Shown here piece after piece: positions 58,408-64,000 of a stretch of DNA of 64,000 nt. How positions within the stretch are numbered: the stretch's first letter is position 1; each line of letters starts with the position of its first letter. The notes beneath the pieces are model-generated. The model worked only from the letters and a program-made list of their open reading frames with translations. It searched no databases and was not told the origin of the DNA. A program made the translations under genes and the position numbers. This stretch comes from VRUE01 sp963805455 (lineage in GTDB: Bacteria; Actinomycetota; Thermoleophilia; Solirubrobacterales; 70-9): assembly GCA_963805455.1 (NCBI GenBank), contig CAWDUJ010000015.1:62001-126000 (forward strand), given 5' to 3'.

Positions 58408-60179
58408 TGGCGTTGATCTCCCCCGACAGCCTCGAGCGGGTGAAGCAGGCGGCCGACATCGTCGAGGTCGTCTCCGCCCATACCGACCTCAAGCGCCAGG
58501 GAGCGCGGATGGTCGGCCTCTGCCCGTTCCACGAGGAGCGGACCCCATCGTTCTCGGTCGACCCGCAGGAGAAGCTCTACCACTGCTTCGGCTGCGGGGT
58601 CGGCGGCGACACGATCAAATTCGTCGAGGAGAAGGAGGGGCTCGGATTCGCCGAGGCGGTGGAGCTGCTGGCCGACCGCTACGGGGTCGAGCTCGAGCGC
58701 GAGCAGGAGGACCCGCAGGCCGAGGCCCGCCGCCAGCAGCGGCGCAAGCTCGGCGAGCTGCTGGACCGCACCGCCTCGTTCTACGGCAGCTACCTCTGGG
58801 ACTCCGAGGAGGCGGGGAAGGCACGCGCCTACCTTGCCGAGCGCGGCCTCGAGGAGGAGACCCTGAAACGGTTCGGCGTCGGCTACGCGCCGAGTGCCTG
58901 GGACACGGTCCTGATCCGCGGCCAGCGGGCGGGCTTCGACGTCGCCGCGCTGCGGGCGGTGGGGCTCGCGCAGAAGGGGCGGGGGGGTGGCGAGTACGAC
59001 CGCTTCCGGGCCCGGATCATGTTCCCGATCCGCGACCGCCGCGGGCGCACCTTCGGCTTCGGTGGGCGGGCGATGCGCTCCGACCAGGGCGCCAAGTACG
59101 TCAACACAGCCGAGACCGAGTTCTTCCACAAGAGCGAGATGCTCTACGGGATCGAGCTCGCCAAGGCCGCGATCGCCAAGGCCGGGCGCGCGGTCGTGGT
59201 CGAGGGCTACACCGACGTCCTCGCCCTCCATCAGGCTGGGCTCGAGGAGGCGGTCGGCGTGATGGGGACCGCGATCACGACGAAACAGGTCGCGGCGCTC
59301 TCGGGGATGGTCGAGGAGGTGATCCTCGCCCTCGACGCCGACTCGGCCGGGCAGGAGGCGATGCTGAGGACCCAGCAGGTGGCCGCCGACCGCCGGATGC
59401 GGCTGCGGGTCGCGGCGATGCCGCCAGGCGAGGACCCGGCGGAGATGGTCGCCGCCGAGGGCGGCGCCGAGCGCTTCCGCAAGCTCGTCGACGCGGCGGT
59501 CGAGCTGCCGGTGTTCCAGGTCGGGCTGGTCCTCGACCGGACCGACATGAGCTCGCCCGCCGAGCGCGACCGGGCGCTGGCCGAGGTGGCGCCGATCCTG
59601 GCTGCGATGGGGGAGGGGGCGAGCCGCAGCGACCTGGTCCGGGTCGTCGCCGAGCGGCTCGAACTCGAGCCGGCGCTGGTGATGGGTCGGCTGACCGCGG
59701 CGCAGCCGCTGAGCGGCGGGACGGAGCCGGAGCCAGATCCGAGGGCCACGGCGCCGCAGCGGCCGCGCGGCGAGCTGACCTCTCGCGAGCGCCGCGAGCG
59801 CTCGCTGCTGGCGATGTGCATCGCGCTGCCCGAGGAGGGGAGCGGCTACCTCGAAAGGCTGAACGAGGGCCACCTCTCGAAGTTCGGATCCCGGGCCGCT
59901 GCCTGGCTCACCGACAACCTCGAGGACCCGGCGTCGAACCTGCCCCGCGACGACCCCGAGCTCGCCGGGCTGATCGCCGAGCTGGTGATCGTCGCCAACG
60001 ACGAGCCCGCATCGGCGGATTCGATGGAGCTCAACTTCATGCTGCTCGAGCAGGGCCGGCTCGAGGCCGAGATCGCCGCCGCCGGAGAAGGCGAGGATCC
60101 CGAGCGCCGGGCCGAGCTCAGCCGCGAGCGGGCGGCGCTCGTTGAGCAGATCGCCCGGGCCGAGCGGGTCGGGAGCTAA
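58407..60179 (+). CDS. dnaG: DNA primase
   Basis: 590 residues. CHC2 zinc domain (GLCPFHEERTPSFSVD, HCFGCGVGGD), catalytic core with FPIRDRRGRTFGFGGRA, TOPRIM metal residues in VVVEGYTDVLALHQAG and LALDADSAGQEA, and a C-terminal helicase-binding region ending in coiled coil. It makes RNA primers at the fork. Start GTG overlapping the dgt stop. A sigma-factor gene, often next, is absent; tRNA-Asn follows. Confidence 0.96.
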   Translation: MALISPDSLERVKQAADIVEVVSAHTDLKRQGARMVGLCPFHEERTPSFSVDPQEKLYHCFGCGVGGDTIKFVEEKEGLGFAEAVELLADRYGVELEREQEDPQAEARRQQRRKLGELLDRTASFYGSYLWDSEEAGKARAYLAERGLEEETLKRFGVGYAPSAWDTVLIRGQRAGFDVAALRAVGLAQKGRGGGEYDRFRARIMFPIRDRRGRTFGFGGRAMRSDQGAKYVNTAETEFFHKSEMLYGIELAKAAIAKAGRAVVVEGYTDVLALHQAGLEEAVGVMGTAITTKQVAALSGMVEEVILALDADSAGQEAMLRTQQVAADRRMRLRVAAMPPGEDPAEMVAAEGGAERFRKLVDAAVELPVFQVGLVLDRTDMSSPAERDRALAEVAPILAAMGEGASRSDLVRVVAERLELEPALVMGRLTAAQPLSGGTEPEPDPRATAPQRPRGELTSRERRERSLLAMCIALPEEGSGYLERLNEGHLSKFGSRAAAWLTDNLEDPASNLPRDDPELAGLIAELVIVANDEPASADSMELNFMLLEQGRLEAEIAAAGEGEDPERRAELSRERAALVEQIARAERVGS

Positions 60180-60199
60180 CCGGTAAATTCCCCGGGCCT

Positions 60200-60272
60200 T
60201 CCGGGGTAGCTCAATTGGCAGAGCACTCGGCTGTTAACCGAGGGGTTGTGGGTTCGAGTCCCACCCCCGGAG
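60200..60272 (+). tRNA. tRNA-Asn (GUU)
   Basis: 73-nt cloverleaf: acceptor TCCGGGG/CCCCGGA, D arm GCTC...GAGC, anticodon stem CTCGG/CCGAG with loop CTGTTAA (anticodon GUU), T arm GTGGG-TTCGAGT-CCCAC. Discriminator G; no CCA encoded. It lies 20 bp after dnaG. Confidence 0.95.
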
Positions 60273-60286
60273 CTTCGAGGTGGCCG

Positions 60287-61531
60287 CTAGGCGGCCGCCT
60301 TCGCGCGGGCCAGCTCCTCGACGAGCTCGGCGCCCCGCTCGGCGCCGTCGTGGGCACGGCCCCAGGCCGCGAGCTCGCCGGCACGGGCCGTGAACCCGGG
60401 ATCGTCGAGGATCCGCCGCGCCGCCCAGCGCAGCGGCCCCGGCCGGGTCAGCCGCCATGGCAGCGAGAGGCCGACCTTCGCCCAGGCGACCCGCATCGCG
60501 GTCTCGCTCATATCGCCGATGAACGGGCAGATCAACAGCGGGGTGCCGGCGCCGATCGCTCGGGCGACCGTGCCGTGGCCGCCGTGGGAGACGACGAGAG
60601 AGGCGGCGGGCATCAGCTGGGTGTAGCTGAGCCAGTCGACGAGGATCGCGTTGTCGGGGACCTCGATCGCGCGCTGGGGCACCACCCGGTTCGTCGTCGC
60701 CACCACCCGGACCGGCTCGTCGGCGAGCGCGTCCAGTGCGGTGCGTACCAGCCCGTTGTGGGAGTCGTGAGCGGTGCTCGGGGCGACCAGCACCAGCGGC
60801 CCATCCCCGGGCGGCAGCTCGATGTCAGGGTGCGGAACCTCGAAGGTCATCGGCCCGGTCACCTCGACTCCTCCCGGCCAGCGGCGTGGGTACTCGAGCT
60901 GGGGAAAGGTCCCGACCAAGGCGAGTTCGGGGCTGATCCCGCCGTGGAAGCGCTCGAGCGGCGCCAGCCCGAGCCGCTCGCGCTGGGTGTTCAGGTCCCG
61001 CCGGCCGTGCGCCAGGCCGATGTCGAGCAGGCGGTGGCCCTCGCGCCATGCCCGGCGCCCGAGCCCGGTCCGGGGAGGCCGCAGGCCGATCGCGAAGAAC
61101 GGCAGCCCGGGCTCGACCGCCGGGTAGAGGTGGGGGATGAGGGTCGCCCGGGGGATCCCGGCGACCTCGGCGGCGAGTGCCGGCGCCAGGGTGAGGATGT
61201 CGCTGACGACGACGTCGGGGCGCATCTCCTCGAGCAGCGGCACCAGCGCCCGCGCCGCCTCGGCGGCGTGCGTGCCTTCGGCCGAGTCGGGGTCGGGCGG
61301 CGGGAACATCCGGTATTCCTCGGCCGCGGCAAAGCCGAGGCCGGCGCCCTCGACGGCGGCGCGGCGCTCCTCCCAGGTCTCGATCGTGACCTCGCCCCCG
61401 CGGGCGGCGAGCGCCCGGCCGAGGGCGATCGCGGGAAAGGCGTGGCCGGGGTCGCCGAAAGCGGCGACCAGGTAACGCCTACGGGGTGTCGAGGCCCTCT
61501 CCGGGTCGGGTGAAGACGATCTCCGGGACAT
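60287..61531 (-). CDS. GT1-family glycosyltransferase (UGT/MGT-like)
   Basis: 414 residues. N-terminal acceptor domain (YLVAAFGDPGHAFPAIALGR) and C-terminal donor domain with the GT1 signature SHGGHGTVARAIGAGTPLLI and FIGDMSETAMRV. It is soluble and resembles macrolide or sterol/lipid glycosyltransferases. The ATG lies 53 bp inside the upstream SDR gene with no ribosome site; no better start exists. It is probably cotranscribed with that SDR and may glycosylate a hydrophobic metabolite. Confidence 0.88.
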   Translation of the reverse strand: MSRRSSSPDPERASTPRRRYLVAAFGDPGHAFPAIALGRALAARGGEVTIETWEERRAAVEGAGLGFAAAEEYRMFPPPDPDSAEGTHAAEAARALVPLLEEMRPDVVVSDILTLAPALAAEVAGIPRATLIPHLYPAVEPGLPFFAIGLRPPRTGLGRRAWREGHRLLDIGLAHGRRDLNTQRERLGLAPLERFHGGISPELALVGTFPQLEYPRRWPGGVEVTGPMTFEVPHPDIELPPGDGPLVLVAPSTAHDSHNGLVRTALDALADEPVRVVATTNRVVPQRAIEVPDNAILVDWLSYTQLMPAASLVVSHGGHGTVARAIGAGTPLLICPFIGDMSETAMRVAWAKVGLSLPWRLTRPGPLRWAARRILDDPGFTARAGELAAWGRAHDGAERGAELVEELARAKAAA

Positions 61532-62210
61532 GGCAGTTCGGCGATGTTCGCAGCAGGAAGCGGACCGCCTCGCCGATGTCCTCGGGGCGGATCATGTCCT
61601 CGGCCGGGACCTGCCCCTTGGCGAACTCGGTCATCGGCGTGTCGACGAACCCCGGGGCCAGCGCCGTGCACTGGATCCCGTCGCCGCCGTACTCCCGGTG
61701 GGTCGACTGGGTGAAGTTGATCACCGCCGCCTTGGTCGCGGCGTAGATCGAGAGCCACGCCTGGCCGCCCTTGCCCGCGATCGAGGCGGTGTTGACGATC
61801 AGCGCCTTGCCGTGCTCGGCGCCGGCCTTGCGCAGCATCGGCAGCCCCTCGCGGGTGCCGATGATCAGGGCCCTGATATTGACCCCGAGCTGCATGTCGA
61901 GAAACTTGGTCTGGATCTCCTCCATCGGGGCGCCGATCCCGACCCCGGCGTTGTTGACGAGGACGTCGAGGCGGTCGTATGCCTCGCGATGCTTGGCGAA
62001 GAGGCCGACCACGTCCTCCTCCTCGGTCATGTTGGCGGCGACGCTCTGAACCTCGATTCCATCGGCCCGCAGGCTCTCGGCCGCGCCCTCGAGCTTCTCC
62101 GGACGGCGCGCCGAGACCGTCAGCGCGTACCCTTCCTCGCCCAGAATGCGAGCGATCGCCAGACCGATCCCGCTCGAGGCACCCGTGATCACTGCCGCTC
62201 GCTCCGCCAA
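61479..62210 (-). CDS. Short-chain dehydrogenase/reductase
   Basis: 243 residues from a TTG with GAGGAG 8 nt upstream. Motifs TGASSGIGLAIA, SARRPEKLEG (NADP-type Arg), LVNNAGVGIG, catalytic Ser in TASIAGKG, YAATKAAV and PGFVDTPMTEF. A typical 3-ketoacyl or sugar-alcohol-type reductase by length, substrate unknown. It overlaps the glycosyltransferase gene and is divergent from the lipoprotein gene (45 bp between). Confidence 0.92.
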   Translation of the reverse strand: MAERAAVITGASSGIGLAIARILGEEGYALTVSARRPEKLEGAAESLRADGIEVQSVAANMTEEEDVVGLFAKHREAYDRLDVLVNNAGVGIGAPMEEIQTKFLDMQLGVNIRALIIGTREGLPMLRKAGAEHGKALIVNTASIAGKGGQAWLSIYAATKAAVINFTQSTHREYGGDGIQCTALAPGFVDTPMTEFAKGQVPAEDMIRPEDIGEAVRFLLRTSPNCHVPEIVFTRPGEGLDTP

Positions 62211-62255
62211 CTCGCTCTCCTCGCGCTCGATTCCGGTTTAGCTCACCCTAATAAC

Positions 62256-63353
62256 ATGCCCTCTCCGATGCCCGCTCGCCCAGCCCGCGTCATATCTGCC
62301 TTCGCCTGCGCGCTTGCCGCCGCGGCGCTGCTCGGCGCCTGCGGGAGCTCGGATTCGTCCTCGACCGGAGGCTCGTCCGCGGAAAACAGGCCGGCGCCGC
62401 CGAAGAGCGACTTCCCGAGCGCCAAGGGCAAGACGCTGGAAGAGGTCGTCAAAGGGACCTCGGGCCCGACCGAAGTCGTCGTCTCGCCGGCGGCGCTTGT
62501 CTTCTACAAGGGCGAGAACCGCTACCCGTTCGGCGTCTTCCACAACGACCGCACCCAGATCTCCGATGCGAAGGTCGCCCTCTACATCGCCAAGGCCCCG
62601 CCGCCCAAGAAACCGGAAGGAGCGGCGGCGGAATCGAACAAACAGCGCAAAGGGCCGGCCGCGCGGGCGCGGGAAGAAGGCCTCGAACAGCCCGCGTTCG
62701 GGCCGTTCCCGGCCCAGATCGAATCGATGGAAACCCAACCCGCGTTCCGGGCAAAGACGACCTCCGACGACCCCAACGCCGCGACCGCCGTCTACAGCTC
62801 GAACATCGACTTCCCCAGCGACGGTGAGTGGCGGATCGCCGCCGTGATCGAAGAATCGCCGGGCAAGTTCACGGCCGGCCTCCTTCCGAGCGCGATCGTC
62901 GGCCAGTACAGCGGGATTCCGCGGGTCGGCGACCAGGCACCGGTTATCCACACGCCGACCGCATCCGATTACGGCGGAGACCTCTCGAAAGTGACGACGA
63001 GGGTTCCTCCCGACACCCAGAACAAGGTTGACTTCGCGGACGTTGTGGGGAAGGAACCGGTTGCCCTCTTGTTTGCGACCCCTCAGTTCTGCCAGAGTCG
63101 GGTATGCGGACCCGTCGTCGACGTCGCCGAGCAGGTCCAGGAAAGCTTCAAGGACCAGGTCAATTTCATCCATATGGAGATCTACAACGAAAACGACCCG
63201 AACAAGGACGTGCGGCCCCAGGTCCGCGCCTACCACCTGCCCAGCGAGCCCTGGCTGTTCGTCATCGACCGCAACGGCAAGGTCGCGTCCACCGTCGAGG
63301 GTGCCTTCGGCATCGACCTGATGACCAAGGAAGTCGAAAAAGTCGCCGAATGA
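62256..63353 (+). CDS. Thioredoxin-like lipoprotein
   Basis: 365 residues. Lipobox LLGAC after a short signal (VISAFACALAAAALLGAC) predicts a lipid-anchored extracytoplasmic protein. A low-complexity Ser/Gly stretch follows, then a beta-rich domain (about 60-200), and a thioredoxin-like C-terminal domain (VALLFATPQFCQSRVCGPVV, DQVNFIHMEIYNE, EPWLFVIDRNGKVASTVEG). The two Cys are spaced CxxxxC, not the usual CxxC, so redox activity is uncertain; they could bind metal. Its stop overlaps a mini-cistron start (ATGA). Confidence 0.85.
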   Translation: MPSPMPARPARVISAFACALAAAALLGACGSSDSSSTGGSSAENRPAPPKSDFPSAKGKTLEEVVKGTSGPTEVVVSPAALVFYKGENRYPFGVFHNDRTQISDAKVALYIAKAPPPKKPEGAAAESNKQRKGPAARAREEGLEQPAFGPFPAQIESMETQPAFRAKTTSDDPNAATAVYSSNIDFPSDGEWRIAAVIEESPGKFTAGLLPSAIVGQYSGIPRVGDQAPVIHTPTASDYGGDLSKVTTRVPPDTQNKVDFADVVGKEPVALLFATPQFCQSRVCGPVVDVAEQVQESFKDQVNFIHMEIYNENDPNKDVRPQVRAYHLPSEPWLFVIDRNGKVASTVEGAFGIDLMTKEVEKVAE

Positions 63354-63421
63354 GGGCGGAGCGAGCAAGCGTGCATCTCTGGTTCCTCGCGCCGCGAGCG
63401 AAGCACGAGGCATTGTCATGA
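63350..63421 (+). repeat. Mini-cistron repeat, copy 6 (23-codon ORF before Hpt gene)
   Basis: Intact copy coupled on both sides: ATG overlaps the lipoprotein stop (ATGA) and TGA overlaps the next ATG (ATGA). Peptide MRAERASVHLWFLAPR followed by AKHEALS. The hairpin is CTCGC-GCC-GCGAG; compared with copy 2 the end pair changed from T-A to C-G. Confidence 0.85.
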
Positions 63422-63783
63422 GCGAGACGACCGCCCCTGATCCCGAGCTCCTGAAATCGTTCGCCGAAGAGGCGCGCCGCCGCTGCGACGTGATCGCCGC
63501 CGGCCTCGCCACCGAGACCGAAGACTTCGAGACCCTGCGGGCGGAAGCCCACGCGCTGCGCGGCACCGCCGGCGCCGTCGGCCTCCGCCGCCTCGCCGAG
63601 CTCGCCGGGCTGATGGAATCCGATCTTGCCGAAGCGAAGAAAACCGGGACCATCCGCGGTGGCCGCACCCACCAGATTGCGGATGCCGCCAAGGCCCTCT
63701 CCGACGGCGCCGCCGCCGCAGCCGAGGGCAAAGAGGAGCCGCCCGACGTCGGTCGCTCCCTCGCCCAGCTTTTCAGCGCCTGA
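63418..63783 (+). CDS. Hpt-domain phosphotransfer protein
   Basis: 121 residues, four-helix Hpt fold. The phosphorylatable His is in AEAHALRGTAGAVGLRRL, matching the HxLKGxAGxxG signature. It would relay phosphate between a hybrid kinase and a response regulator; neither is in the window, so it is an orphan here. The ATG overlaps the mini-cistron stop. Confidence 0.85.
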   Translation: MSETTAPDPELLKSFAEEARRRCDVIAAGLATETEDFETLRAEAHALRGTAGAVGLRRLAELAGLMESDLAEAKKTGTIRGGRTHQIADAAKALSDGAAAAAEGKEEPPDVGRSLAQLFSA

Positions 63784-63794
63784 GCGTCCCGGAG

Positions 63795-64000
63795 TTAGCC
63801 ACCGCCCCTGCGAATCAACCGCACGGTCGCCTTGTTGAAGGCCGTCTCGACCTGGTTTCCCTTGAACGGCGGTCCCGGAACTTCGCGCCGTTCCGTCTTC
63901 GGTTTGCCGACGTCCGACGAGCGGAGTTTGAGCACGATCACGTGTCTGTGGCCGAAGATTTCCCCGATTCCGAGATGAGCGCGTTCCAGGGGCGGCATGG
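63795..64000 (-). CDS. Hypothetical protein, 5' end outside window
   Basis: A minus-strand frame open to the window edge; 67 residues are visible from an internal ATG at 63998 (MPPLERAHLGIGEIFGHRHV, KATVRLIRRGGG at the end). It could be the C-terminus of a longer secreted protein with a beta-rich repeat (VIVLKLRSSDVGKPKT). Convergent with the Hpt gene, 11 bp between stops. No family recognised. Confidence 0.45.
   Translation of the reverse strand, partial: MPPLERAHLGIGEIFGHRHVIVLKLRSSDVGKPKTERREVPGPPFKGNQVETAFNKATVRLIRRGGG

Noticed and set aside
1..64000. CRISPR arrays, transposons, prophage genes and rRNA
   Set aside because: No regularly spaced repeats, cas, transposase, integrase, capsid or rRNA sequence was seen on either strand.

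Overview
The window is a strongly GC-rich bacterial chromosome segment. Two gene orders known from Actinomycetota dominate it: aroE-aroC-aroK/aroB-aroQ-pepP leading towards efp-nusB, and tlyA-nadK-recN-steA-steB-pyrG-xerD, followed by mutM-recO-dgt-dnaG. These orders, the many GTG/TTG starts and the lineage-specific secreted proteins carrying an LPKNSVGxKQLK motif suggest a deep-branching actinomycete, most likely Thermoleophilia (Solirubrobacterales-like). That placement is inference. I see no rRNA, CRISPR array, transposase, integrase or prophage.

Layout. 1-3.4 kb: end of a nitronate monooxygenase, a glnK-amtB ammonium operon, a secreted nuclease and a monooxygenase-like protein. 3.5-7.4 kb: small secreted proteins and an isochorismatase. 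7.4-9.5 kb: tRNA-Met, ftcD, a membrane protein and a metallo-hydrolase. 9.5-20.6 kb: hisS-aspS, a probable 6S RNA, an IscU-like/MnmA fusion, alaS-ruvX-mltG-aroE. 20.6-25 kb: aroC, an aroK-aroB fusion, aroQ, pepP. 25-30 kb: an inserted block (M42 peptidase, SDR, secreted proteins, hydrolase-cyclase fusion, RTX protein, zinc ribbon). 30-34 kb: efp-nusB-xseB-like-prenyl synthase-dxs. 34-42.7 kb: an accessory, mostly minus-strand region of secreted proteins with two apparent frameshifts. 42.7-60.3 kb: tlyA-nadK-(MFS)-recN-steA-steB-GT4-pyrG-M20-DUF3866-xerD-mutM-recO-dgt-dnaG-tRNA-Asn. 60-64 kb: glycosyltransferase, SDR, thioredoxin-like lipoprotein and an Hpt protein.

The most unusual signal is a dispersed family of about 70-bp elements (six copies: upstream of hisS, aroC, steA, the GT4 gene, dgt and the Hpt gene). 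Five copies are intact ORFs of 22-23 codons encoding nearly the same peptide, which begins MSAERAS and continues with HIW. In every intact copy the stop codon overlaps the start codon of the next gene. In three copies a -10-like box lies 5-7 nt before the mini-ORF start, as expected for a leaderless transcript. In the other two the start overlaps the stop of the preceding gene. I read this as a translated, translationally coupled mini-cistron rather than inert spacer.

Other points of interest are the IscU-MnmA fusion with a CxxC plus C cysteine pattern, a two-copy RNA-like motif whose stem covaries, an Amt transporter with Glu in place of the first pore His, a PII protein without Tyr51, and repeated use of -10-like boxes 6-7 nt before start codons.
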